64,000 nucleotides of DNA from contig NZ_WKKF01000001.1 in NCBI RefSeq assembly GCF_009674765.1, positions 744,001 to 808,000 on the forward strand, written 5' to 3'. The DNA comes from Metabacillus idriensis. Lineage in GTDB: Bacteria > Bacillota > Bacilli > Bacillales > Bacillaceae. This document shows positions 41,027 to 49,180 of this stretch, piece after piece. Under the pieces are notes generated by a model. That model saw only the letters and a list, made by a program, of their open reading frames with translations, did not search any database and had not been told where the DNA came from. A program made the translations under genes and the position numbers. The stretch's first letter is position 1. Each line of letters begins with the position of its first letter.

Positions 41027-42178
41027 ATGATGAACTTTCAATTTGATGAGGATATTCAATTTTTAAAACGGAATGTCCGCGATTTTGTTCAAACAGAAGT
41101 TGAAGCCGTTGCAATGGAAATTGAGGAGTCCAATTCGATTCCTGAACGGATCATTTCCATGTCAAAGGAACTTGGGCTTTTCGGATTAAGCATTCCGGAG
41201 CAATACGGCGGACTTGGCATTGGAATGGTCGGGAAATGCGCTTTATATGAAGAAATCGGTGCTACACATAATGGCTATACAACCTTAATAGGTGCACATA
41301 CAGGCATTGGAACAGTCGGCATCGTCGAGATGGGAAACGATCAGCAAAAGCAGAAATACCTCCCTGCCATGGCAAGCGGCGAGAAAATCGGTGCGTTTGC
41401 CCTTACTGAGCCAAGCGCTGGATCTAATGCAACAAATCTTAAGACAACTGCTGTGAAAAAAGGAGATAAATACATTCTGAACGGGACGAAGCATTACATC
41501 ACGAATGCCACCGAGGCAGATGTCTTTACAGTAATGGCCGTAACAGACCCTTCAAAAGGAGCAAAGGGCATCACGTCTTTTATCATTGAAAAGGATTTTC
41601 CTGGATTTCAAGTAGGAGCTGTTGAAAAGAAAATGGGACTGCGCGGTTCCCATTCTGCTGAAATCATTTTAGAAGATTGTGAGGTTCCAGCTGAAAATGT
41701 GCTTGGAGAGGAAGGGCAGGGATACGTTAATGCTCTTAAAATCCTCGCAAATGGACGTGCCGGTCTAGCAGCCCGAAATCTTGGATCCTGTCAAAAGCTG
41801 CTCGACCTCTCGATGACCTATTCCCAGGAAAGAGTGCAATTTGATGTGCCTATTTTTGAACATCAGGCAGTTTCTCACATGATTGCAGAGATGGCAATGG
41901 AAATTGAAGCATTGCGGTCGTTTACTTACCGGGTTGCCTGGATGGTGGATGAGGGCATGAAGGTGATTAAAGAGGCGGCAATGCTGAAGCTGTTTGGATC
42001 TGAAGTTTATAACCGGGTAGCGGATAAAGCAGTTCAGGTTCATGGGGGAATCGGCTATATTGCAGATTACCCGATCGAACGATTTTTCCGCGATGCACGG
42101 ATTACGAGAATTTATGAAGGCACATCTGAAATTCAGAAAAATATCATCGCAGGTCAGCTGAAAAAGCAATATCAATAA
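41027..42178 (+). CDS. Acyl-CoA dehydrogenase (second in operon)
   Basis: Start ATG 41027, with AGGGGGTG upstream (ATG 41030 equally possible); about 383 residues. Motifs: SIPEQYGGLGIG, FALTEPSAGSNATN, LNGTKHYITNATEADVF, ERVQFDVPIFEHQAVSHMIAEM, AVQVHGGIGYIADYPIERF and the catalytic Glu in RIYEGTSEIQKNI. It is clearly paralogous to the first dehydrogenase at 35250. Two such enzymes suggest a saturated substrate processed at two chain lengths, or an additional dehydrogenation step. Downstream is the thiolase, 18 bp away. Confidence 0.9.
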   Translation: MMNFQFDEDIQFLKRNVRDFVQTEVEAVAMEIEESNSIPERIISMSKELGLFGLSIPEQYGGLGIGMVGKCALYEEIGATHNGYTTLIGAHTGIGTVGIVEMGNDQQKQKYLPAMASGEKIGAFALTEPSAGSNATNLKTTAVKKGDKYILNGTKHYITNATEADVFTVMAVTDPSKGAKGITSFIIEKDFPGFQVGAVEKKMGLRGSHSAEIILEDCEVPAENVLGEEGQGYVNALKILANGRAGLAARNLGSCQKLLDLSMTYSQERVQFDVPIFEHQAVSHMIAEMAMEIEALRSFTYRVAWMVDEGMKVIKEAAMLKLFGSEVYNRVADKAVQVHGGIGYIADYPIERFFRDARITRIYEGTSEIQKNIIAGQLKKQYQ

Positions 42179-42196
42179 GGAAGGAGCTAAGAATCT

Positions 42197-43378
42197 ATGG
42201 AAACCATTGTGATAGCAAGTGCTGTACGGACACCCATCGGCAGGTACGGAGGAGCGCTTAAAGATGTTGAGGCCAGTTTTTTGGCTTCCTATGTGATAAA
42301 AGAGGCTCTAAATAGAGCTGGAGTTATTGCTGAACAGGTCGATGAAGTCATTTTAGGGGAAGTCAGACAAACGACCCTTGCTTCAAATGTTGCAAGAGTT
42401 GCAGCACTGAGAGCAGGTATTCCTGAAACAGCTCCCGCTTTTTCGATTAATCGTCTTTGCGCATCCGGCATGCAGGCAATCGCCTCTGCAGTGCAGCAAA
42501 TTCAGTCAGGCCAGGCGGAAATTGTTGTCGCCGGCGGCACGGAGAATATGAGCCAGGCTCCGATTTATCTTCGCGGATCCCGTTTTGGCGGAGATGCAGC
42601 ACATCTGGTCGATTCGAATAAAGAGAACGGACAGCAGCCAAAGGAAACGTTTGGCGAGCATCTCGGCATGGGTATCACAGCTGAAAATGTGGCCGAGAAG
42701 TATCAGGTTTCAAGAGAAGATCAGGATGCCTTTGCCCTTGAAAGTCAAAGGAGAGCAGAACAGGCAACGAGAAATCAGCTTTTTCAGGAAGAAATTGTGC
42801 CGGTTGATGTTCCTCATAAAAAAGGATCAACTTTATTTAATACAGATGAACACCCCCGCCCGGAAACCACTTATGAAAAGTTAGCACAATTAAAGCCTGC
42901 ATTCAGAAAGTCAGGGACGGTAACCGCCGGAAATGCCTGCGGCAGAAATGACGGGGCCGCTGCATTAGTTTTGATGACAGAAAGAAAGGCAAAGGAGTTA
43001 AATATTAAACCGCTTGCGAGAGTAGTAGACTGGGCGGCAGCGGGCGTTTCCCCTGAAATTATGGGCATTGGTCCTGTACCAGCAGTGAGGAAGCTCTTAG
43101 AAAGAACCAATAAAAGCATCGCAGACATCGATGTATTTGAACTAAATGAAGCATTTGCTTCTCAGGCACTTGCTGTTCTCAGAGAATTAGAGATTGATAA
43201 GGAAAAAGTCAACGTAAACGGAGGGGCCATTGCACTCGGACATCCACTGGGTGCGACTGGTGCAAGAATTGTGACGACGCTTGTTCATGAGATGAAACGG
43301 AGCAATCGCAAGCTTGGTGTGGCGACGCTTTGTGTCGGCGGCGGCCAGGGCATGGCCATGATGATTGAACTTGTCTAA
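42197..43378 (+). CDS. Acetyl-CoA C-acyltransferase (thiolase)
   Basis: A 393-residue thiolase (RBS AAGGAAGGAG). Catalytic Cys88 ([10 protein letters not shown]), His349 ([16 protein letters not shown]), Cys379 (TLCVGGGQG) and [11 protein letters not shown] are all in place. It cleaves 3-ketoacyl-CoA from the preceding dehydrogenases, releasing acetyl-CoA. It is distinct from the island thiolase at 18185 but with the same motifs. It stands in the middle of the sigma-54 operon. Confidence 0.92.
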   Translation: METIVIASAVRTPIGRYGGALKDVEASFLASYVIKEALNRAGVIAEQVDEVILGEVRQTTLASNVARVAALRAGIPETAPAFSINRLCASGMQAIASAVQQIQSGQAEIVVAGGTENMSQAPIYLRGSRFGGDAAHLVDSNKENGQQPKETFGEHLGMGITAENVAEKYQVSREDQDAFALESQRRAEQATRNQLFQEEIVPVDVPHKKGSTLFNTDEHPRPETTYEKLAQLKPAFRKSGTVTAGNACGRNDGAAALVLMTERKAKELNIKPLARVVDWAAAGVSPEIMGIGPVPAVRKLLERTNKSIADIDVFELNEAFASQALAVLRELEIDKEKVNVNGGAIALGHPLGATGARIVTTLVHEMKRSNRKLGVATLCVGGGQGMAMMIELV

Positions 43379-43398
43379 AGCGGAAAGGAGCGGGGCAA

Positions 43399-43782
43399 AT
43401 GCTGGATATTATGCATTCTTCCTTTTTTGACCATTTGTCCCTTCGGAGGGAGCAGGATCAAGGAGAGGAGATTATCATTTCTGTCCTGATTGAGAATAAA
43501 CATCTGGCCGATTCTCATACGATTGGAAGCGGTATTTTTTACACGATGCTTGATATTGCCATGGGGACAGCTGCATCTAAAGCGGGAGGTGCTCCCACTG
43601 CGACGATTGTTTTGAACACAACCATTTTTGATGCAGCCGTCAAGAGCTCATTACTATGCAGGGCCAGAGTGACGCACTGTTCAGATAGCATGGCATCTGC
43701 TGAAGGCTGGGTTTACGATGAAAATCAAACCCTGATTGCAAAAAGCCAGGCAGACTTTAAACTGCTTAAAAATAGGAGATGA
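43399..43782 (+). CDS. Hotdog-fold acyl-CoA thioesterase (PaaI/YbgC-like)
   Basis: A 127-residue hotdog-fold protein with RBS AAAGGAGCGGGG. Family features are LADSHTIGSGIFYTMLDIAMGTAASK (split over about 36-60, with the catalytic-loop HTIGSG and the helix DIAMGTA) and ATIVLNTTIFDAAVKSS. It hydrolyses acyl-CoA thioesters, probably of intermediates that stall, thereby freeing CoA. The substrate is unknown. A second hotdog protein occurs at 44588, so the operon has two. Confidence 0.8.
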   Translation: MLDIMHSSFFDHLSLRREQDQGEEIIISVLIENKHLADSHTIGSGIFYTMLDIAMGTAASKAGGAPTATIVLNTTIFDAAVKSSLLCRARVTHCSDSMASAEGWVYDENQTLIAKSQADFKLLKNRR

Positions 43783-43788
43783 AGAAAA

Positions 43789-44571
43789 ATGAACGCTTTT
43801 GCAAATATTGAAATCAGAAAATCAGACGGACTTGCTTACCTTGTGATCAATCGACCGGAGCTACGAAATGCTTTAAACAAAGAAACGCTAACTGAAATGA
43901 TGGAAGCTTTAGAAATCCTGGCATCAGATGATGAGACCGGATGTGTCGTTTTTACCGGAAGCGGCGAAAAATCATTTGCTGCCGGAGCTGATATCGGCCA
44001 GCTGAAGTCCAGAACAGCACTGGATGTCTTTAATCGCGGAGGCATGCAGCAAGTTTATGATTACATAGAAGCCTACGATAAACCAACCATTGCCATGGTA
44101 AATGGCTTCGCGCTTGGCGGAGGCTGTGAGCTTGCGATGGCTTGTGACATCCGGATTGCTTCAGAACATGCTAAATTCGGACTGCCGGAGCTGAATTTAT
44201 CTATTATTCCAAGTGCAGGCGGAACACAGAGGCTTGCCAGGCTAGTTGGAAAAGGTGTGGCAATGGACATGATTTTAAGAGGGAAAATCATTGATGCGAA
44301 GGAAGCGTACCGAATCGGGCTCGTTTCAGAGATTGCAGAAGCAGGAGAATTACAGGGGAAAACAGAAGAAGCAGCGAGACAAATTCTTTCAAAAGGTCCG
44401 CTTGCGGTCAAACTTGCGAAGCTTGCTGTGCATGCAGGGTTTGATGCCGATCAAAAAACAGGGCTTGTCATTGAAAAGCTTGCACAGGCTGTCCTGTTTT
44501 CAACAGATGATAAAAATGAAGGAACGTCTGCCTTTTTAGAAAAAAGAAAGCCTGAATTTACATCCAAATAA
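43789..44571 (+). CDS. Enoyl-CoA hydratase
   Basis: A 260-residue crotonase with both hydratase glutamates: Glu114 (GGGCELAMACD) and Glu134 (FGLPELNLSIIPSAGGTQRL). Oxyanion loop SFAAGADIGQL (about 62-72). It is a classic hydratase that supplies 3-hydroxyacyl-CoA to the two dehydrogenases upstream. The RBS is AGGAGATGAAG close to the ATG at 43789. It ends 17 bp before the second thioesterase. Confidence 0.9.
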   Translation: MNAFANIEIRKSDGLAYLVINRPELRNALNKETLTEMMEALEILASDDETGCVVFTGSGEKSFAAGADIGQLKSRTALDVFNRGGMQQVYDYIEAYDKPTIAMVNGFALGGGCELAMACDIRIASEHAKFGLPELNLSIIPSAGGTQRLARLVGKGVAMDMILRGKIIDAKEAYRIGLVSEIAEAGELQGKTEEAARQILSKGPLAVKLAKLAVHAGFDADQKTGLVIEKLAQAVLFSTDDKNEGTSAFLEKRKPEFTSK

Positions 44572-44587
44572 GAAAGGACGAACGCAT

Positions 44588-44989
44588 GTGGCCATCCTTG
44601 TTCAAGACATTAGGGAAAGCTTTGAAAGCAGCCCTTTTTATAACCATATGGGAATCGAAATCCTTCATTTCGAAGAACATTCCGTCAAAATTAAACTTTC
44701 GATCAAAGAGCATGTGCTGAATGCAAATGGAACGCTCCACGGCGGTGTTCATGCAACCATGCTAGATTTTATTCAGGGTATGCTGCTCAGATCCATTACA
44801 AAAACAAGATGTGCCACAATGAATTTAAACGTCCAATATTTGGCGGCCATTTCAGAAGGAGACATTTTCGCAGAAGCTAATGTTCTGCAGCTCGGATACA
44901 AGGTCGCTTTTATGGAAGGTGAAATAAGAGATTCCGCTGGAAAAATATTGGCGAAGGGAACAGGTACTTTTAAAGTAATCAGAGATTAA
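44588..44989 (+). CDS. Hotdog-fold acyl-CoA thioesterase (PaaI family)
   Basis: A 133-residue protein starting at GTG 44588 (AAAGGA upstream). The PaaI signature is clear: NHMGIEILHFEEHSVKIKL, then the motif LNANGTLHGGVHATMLDFIQGM (split over about 43-64), where HGG and the Asp/Asn helix carry the active site, and the late LGYKVAFMEGEIRDSAGKIL. It is likely a CoA thioesterase that salvages CoA when intermediates accumulate. Last gene of the sigma-54 operon; a terminator follows at 45156. Confidence 0.85.
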   Translation: MAILVQDIRESFESSPFYNHMGIEILHFEEHSVKIKLSIKEHVLNANGTLHGGVHATMLDFIQGMLLRSITKTRCATMNLNVQYLAAISEGDIFAEANVLQLGYKVAFMEGEIRDSAGKILAKGTGTFKVIRD

Positions 44990-45155
44990 GCCATTATTTA
45001 GATAGACGAAGATTATGCACAGGAAAAATGGCAGGGAGTCTAAATGACTGTTTTTCGGCTTCCGAAATAACTTGTGTAAAATACAAAGTATGCAGATCGG
45101 GATATTTGTCAGGGTAGTAAGATGATGAATAGTAATAATGGATGAATTGACTTTT

Positions 45156-45183
45156 AAACCCTTTATGAATAAAGGGTTTTTCG
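45156..45183 (+). terminator. Terminator after the sigma-54 operon
   Basis: AAACCCTTTAT (45156-45166) and ATAAAGGGTTT with TTTTT. It lies 167 bp after the last stop; the gap 44990-45155 carries nothing else recognisable. Confidence 0.8.
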
Positions 45184-45368
45184 TCTTTATTGTTAAAATT
45201 ATTGTATTCCAGCCCACGTGTAAAACTCATTCTTTTACTCTATCAATTTAAAAAATGAGTAGGTTTTCCTTCATAATCATTCTACTAAAATGTGTATCTT
45301 TTAGGACTTTTTATCCATGGGAAATGAAGTAAATCTATTCGTAATCATGCATTTTTATGTAAGTGTTA

Positions 45369-45409
45369 TTGTAAAGTAATGATTTTTAATTTATAATTTT
45401 AAGAAAATT
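45369..45409 (+). promoter_or_regulatory. dpp operon promoter with overlapping CodY box
   Basis: TTGTAA (45369-45374), a 17-bp spacer and TATAAT (45392-45397) form a good sigma-A promoter. AATTTTAAGAAAATT (45395-45409) differs from the CodY consensus AATTTTCWGAAAATT at one position and overlaps the -10 and start site. The B. subtilis dpp operon is repressed by CodY, so nutrient repression by branched-chain amino acids and GTP is expected here. Confidence 0.8.
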
Positions 45410-45434
45410 AGCAATATATACAGGGGGAATATGG

Positions 45435-46259
45435 GTGAAGATATATGTCTCAGTTGACATGGAAGGAATCACTGGACTCGCTGATGAGACACATGTGAAT
45501 TCATCTAGGCACAATTATGAACGCGGCCGCCAGATCATGACGGATGAAGCCAATTATGTTATTGAATCGGCTTTTGAGGCTGGTGCGAAAGAAGTGATTG
45601 TAAATGACAGTCACTCTAAAATGAACAATTTGCTCATTGAAAGGCTGCATCCTGAAACTCAGCTCATTACGGGGGATGTTAAGCCGTACAGTATGGTGCA
45701 GGGGGTGGATGACAGTTTTTACGGGGCTATTTTCACTGGGTATCATGCACGCGCATCTAAAAAAGGTGTCATGTCCCACACGATGATTTTTGGTGTGAGA
45801 GAGATCTACATAAATGATGTAGCGGTAGGGGAGCTCGGCTTTAATGCATACGTTGCAGGCTATCACGGGGTTCCGGTCATTATGGTGGCTGGAGACGATC
45901 AGGCAGCAATGGAAGCAGAAGCACTTATTCCGAACATCACCACAGCTGTCGTAAAGGAGACGATTGCAAGGTCGGTCGTAAAATCACTGACGCCGGTCAA
46001 GGCAGGGGAGCTGCTTAAAGAGAAAACAGCCCTTGCCATTAAAAACAGAGAAAACGTAAAGCCGCTCACTCCTCCAGACCGTCCGCTTATGGCCATTGAG
46101 TTTGCAAACTATGGACAAGCTGAATGGGCAGCGCTTATGCCCGGAACAGAGCACGTAGAAAACACCACGATTGTCCGTTTCCAGGCAAGCGACATTCTTG
46201 AAGCCTACCGGGCGATGCTTGTCATGACGGAGCTTGCGATGAGAACGACATTCTGTTAG
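45435..46259 (+). CDS. dppA: D-aminopeptidase DppA
   Basis: A 274-residue zinc D-aminopeptidase with the family's usual length; GTG start at 45435 with AGGGGGAA upstream. N-terminal metal site VDMEGI (Asp8, Glu10); further conserved blocks are NYERGRQIMTDEAN, VNDSHSKMNN, GYHARASKKGVMSHTM (His ligands), VGELGFNAYVAG, VAGDDQA and EFANYGQAEWA. It removes N-terminal D-amino acids, chiefly D-Ala, from peptides in the cytosol. First gene of the dpp-ykf operon. Confidence 0.95.
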   Translation: MKIYVSVDMEGITGLADETHVNSSRHNYERGRQIMTDEANYVIESAFEAGAKEVIVNDSHSKMNNLLIERLHPETQLITGDVKPYSMVQGVDDSFYGAIFTGYHARASKKGVMSHTMIFGVREIYINDVAVGELGFNAYVAGYHGVPVIMVAGDDQAAMEAEALIPNITTAVVKETIARSVVKSLTPVKAGELLKEKTALAIKNRENVKPLTPPDRPLMAIEFANYGQAEWAALMPGTEHVENTTIVRFQASDILEAYRAMLVMTELAMRTTFC

Positions 46260-46272
46260 GAAGTGAGAACTT

Positions 46273-47205
46273 ATGAATACATATCTTTTTAAACGTCTGC
46301 TTTCCATGATCCTTACGCTTTGGCTGATTATTACGCTCACGTTCGTCTTGATGCATACCATTCCAGGTTCGCCTTTTAACGAAGAGCGGGGGACAAGCGA
46401 AGCCGTACAGCGAAATCTTGAAGCTTTCTATCATTTGGACGAACCGCTTCCTGTGCAATATGCCATGTACATGAAGTCACTTGTCACGTTTGATTTTGGC
46501 CCTTCTATTAAAAAGTCTTCGCAGACAGTCAATGAATTGCTTGGCCGCGGCTTTCCGGTCTCCTTTGAGCTTGGGATTGTCACGCTCGCTGTAGCCGTAT
46601 TTTCAGGGATTGCGCTTGGCATCATTGCAGCGCTCCGGCACAACGGTTTCATTGATTATTTAGCGATGACCATCGCCGTTCTCGGGATATCCGTTCCAAA
46701 CTTTATCATGGCGACCCTCTTAATTCAAAATCTGGCCGTTAATCTAAAAATACTTCCTGCTGCGACATGGTCGAGTCCGATGCACATGATTCTGCCAACA
46801 CTCGCGCTTGCTACAGGACCAATGGCCATTATTGCCCGTCTGACACGCTCAAGCATGCTTGAAGTGCTGACTCAGGATTACATAAGAACAGCCCGTGCAA
46901 AAGGACTTTCACCTGTCAAAATCGTGTTCAAGCATGCGCTGAGAAACGCCCTTCTCCCGGTTGTAACAGTCCTTGGCACGCTTGCAGCAAGTATCTTAAC
47001 AGGAACATTTGTTATTGAGAAAATATTTGCGATTCCGGGCATGGGAAAATACTTCATCGAAAGCATTGGTACCCGTGACTACCCAGTCATCATGGGCACG
47101 ACCGTCTTCTACAGCACGATTCTGATCGTGATGCTTTTCCTTGTCGATGTTGCTTATGGAATTTTAGATCCAAGAATTCAATTAAATAAAAGGGAGGGAA
47201 GATAA
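46273..47205 (+). CDS. dppB: Dipeptide ABC transporter permease DppB
   Basis: A 310-residue permease with six membrane helices and the OppB-like N-terminal segment (FKRLLSMILTLWLIITLTFVL). The EAA loop is in DYIRTARAKGLSPVKIVFKHALRNALLP (split around residues 195-222). The TM region includes GTFVIEKIFAIPGMGKYFIES. Together with DppC it forms the channel. Its stop overlaps the dppC start by one base (TAATG), giving coupling. Confidence 0.95.
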   Translation: MNTYLFKRLLSMILTLWLIITLTFVLMHTIPGSPFNEERGTSEAVQRNLEAFYHLDEPLPVQYAMYMKSLVTFDFGPSIKKSSQTVNELLGRGFPVSFELGIVTLAVAVFSGIALGIIAALRHNGFIDYLAMTIAVLGISVPNFIMATLLIQNLAVNLKILPAATWSSPMHMILPTLALATGPMAIIARLTRSSMLEVLTQDYIRTARAKGLSPVKIVFKHALRNALLPVVTVLGTLAASILTGTFVIEKIFAIPGMGKYFIESIGTRDYPVIMGTTVFYSTILIVMLFLVDVAYGILDPRIQLNKREGR

Positions 47206-48152
47206 TGGAGCTCAGAAAACAGCACGATCCTTCCCAGGATATCCCTGATGAGTGGTTTGTTCCGAAATCAAAGGACAAGCAAGCTGCAGAAGCCGTCGTC
47301 AGACCCAGTCTTTCCTACTGGCACGATGCCTGGAGAAGACTGCGTAAAAATAAGCTTGCAATGACAGGCATGATCTTCCTGATTTTTATTACATTCATGG
47401 CCATTTTTGGACCAATTATTTCACCCCATTCTGTCCGAACACAAATTCTGACAGATCAAAATCTGCCTCCATCAGCCAAATACTGGTTCGGAACAGATGA
47501 ACTTGGCCGCGACGTTTTTACTAGAACATGGTACGGAGCGAGAATTTCGCTTTTCGTTGCAGCGATTGCCGCATTGATTGATTTTGCAATCGGCGTTCTC
47601 TACGGAGGCATTGCCGGCTATAAAGGAGGCAAAATCGATCATTACATGATGCGCGTTGTTGAAGTCCTATACGGCCTTCCGTATTTGCTTGTCGTTATTT
47701 TGCTTATGGTTGTGATGGGACCTGGTTTATTTACGATTATCGTAGCCCTGACCGTCACCGGCTGGATTGGGATGGCGAGGATTGTAAGGGGACAGGTGCT
47801 TCAAATCAAAAACTATGAATTTGTTCATGCATCTAAATCATTCGGTACGAAAACAAGCAGGATCATTCGGAAAAACCTGCTTCCGAACACAATGGGCCCG
47901 ATTATTGTTCAAATTACACTTACGGTTCCATCTGCTATTTTTGCAGAAGCGTTCCTGAGCTTTCTCGGACTTGGCATTCAGGCTCCGTTTGCAAGCTGGG
48001 GTGTGATGGCAAGTGATGCTCTTTCAACAATCTTAACAGGACACTGGTGGCGCCTCTTTTTTCCTGCCCTGTGCATCTCACTGACAATGTTTGCCTTTAA
48101 CGTTCTCGGAGACGGACTGCAGGATGCGCTTGATCCAAAGCTAAGGAGGTAA
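47205..48152 (+). CDS. dppC: Dipeptide ABC transporter permease DppC
   Basis: A 315-residue permease. A charged cytosolic N-terminus of about 50 residues (KDKQAAEAVVRPSLSYWHDA) precedes the first helix KLAMTGMIFLIFITFMAIFG. The OppC-type GTDELGRDVFTRTWYGARIS motif follows, and the EAA loop is in NYEFVHASKSFGTKTSRIIRKNLLPNT (split around 205-230). Partner of DppB. Confidence 0.95.
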   Translation: MELRKQHDPSQDIPDEWFVPKSKDKQAAEAVVRPSLSYWHDAWRRLRKNKLAMTGMIFLIFITFMAIFGPIISPHSVRTQILTDQNLPPSAKYWFGTDELGRDVFTRTWYGARISLFVAAIAALIDFAIGVLYGGIAGYKGGKIDHYMMRVVEVLYGLPYLLVVILLMVVMGPGLFTIIVALTVTGWIGMARIVRGQVLQIKNYEFVHASKSFGTKTSRIIRKNLLPNTMGPIIVQITLTVPSAIFAEAFLSFLGLGIQAPFASWGVMASDALSTILTGHWWRLFFPALCISLTMFAFNVLGDGLQDALDPKLRR

Positions 48153-48156
48153 CATC

Positions 48157-49152
48157 ATGGAAAAAGTACTGGAAGTAAATGACCTCCGCGTTTCATTTCA
48201 AACATACGGAGGACGCGTAAAAGCGGTACGGGGAGTAACCTTTGATTTACGGAAAGGCGAAACGCTCGCAATTGTAGGAGAATCCGGCTGCGGAAAAAGT
48301 GTAACTTCACAAAGCATTATGCGCCTTATTCCTGAACCGCCGGGAACAATTGATTCAGGCTCCATCCTATTTAAAGGAAGAGATGTAACAAAAATGAAGG
48401 AAAAAGAGCTGAGAAAGCTTCGCGGTGCAGACATTTCAATGATCTTCCAGGATCCGATGACAGCGCTGAATCCGACGCTCACCATCGGAGATCAAATTAT
48501 AGAAGGCATTATCCAGCATGAGAGCATGCCTAAAGAAAAAGCAAAACAAAAAGCTCTTGAGATGATGAATCTTGTTGGCATTCCAAGCCCTGAAGCGCGC
48601 TTAAAGCAGTATCCGCATCAATTCAGCGGCGGGATGAGGCAGAGGATCGTCATTGCGATGGCGCTTGTCTGTGAGCCGGAAGTACTGATCGCTGATGAAC
48701 CGACGACCGCACTTGATGTGACGATTCAGGCTCAGATCCTCGATCTGTTCCGTGATATTCAGAAGAAAACAGGGGTATCCATTATTCTGATTACCCATGA
48801 CCTGGGTGTGGTCGCTCAAGTTGCTGACCGTGTTGCGGTTATGTATGCCGGAAAAATCGTGGAAGCAGGCTCTAGAAGAGAAATTTTCTATCAGCCGCAG
48901 CATCCATATACAAAAGGTTTGCTTCGTTCCATCCCGCGGCTTGATATTGAGGGAGAAGAGCTGATTCCGATTGCGGGTTCGCCGCCGGATTTATTTTCGC
49001 CTCCTGAAGGGTGCCCGTTTGCGGCAAGGTGCGAATATGCGATGGAAGTATGTGACCGAGCGTATCCTTTTACGTCAGCATTAAGCAAAGAGCACCAAGT
49101 AGACTGCTGGCTGCAGGACAGCCGCGCATTAGCTGCAGCATCAATGAAATAA
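48157..49152 (+). CDS. dppD: Dipeptide ABC transporter ATP-binding protein DppD
   Basis: A 331-residue OppD-type ATPase. Walker A GESGCGKS (about 43-50), Q-loop FQDPMTAL, signature QFSGGMRQRI (about 152-161), Walker B LIADEPTTALD and switch His in LITHDLGVVAQ. C-terminal four-Cys iron-sulfur-like oligopeptide region (GCPFAARCEYAMEVC, then DC). It powers the DppBC channel; no OppF partner is directly downstream, but ykfD at 53826 is of that type. Confidence 0.93.
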   Translation: MEKVLEVNDLRVSFQTYGGRVKAVRGVTFDLRKGETLAIVGESGCGKSVTSQSIMRLIPEPPGTIDSGSILFKGRDVTKMKEKELRKLRGADISMIFQDPMTALNPTLTIGDQIIEGIIQHESMPKEKAKQKALEMMNLVGIPSPEARLKQYPHQFSGGMRQRIVIAMALVCEPEVLIADEPTTALDVTIQAQILDLFRDIQKKTGVSIILITHDLGVVAQVADRVAVMYAGKIVEAGSRREIFYQPQHPYTKGLLRSIPRLDIEGEELIPIAGSPPDLFSPPEGCPFAARCEYAMEVCDRAYPFTSALSKEHQVDCWLQDSRALAAASMK

Positions 49153-49180
49153 CATATAGATCAAGATTAAGAGGGGGAGA

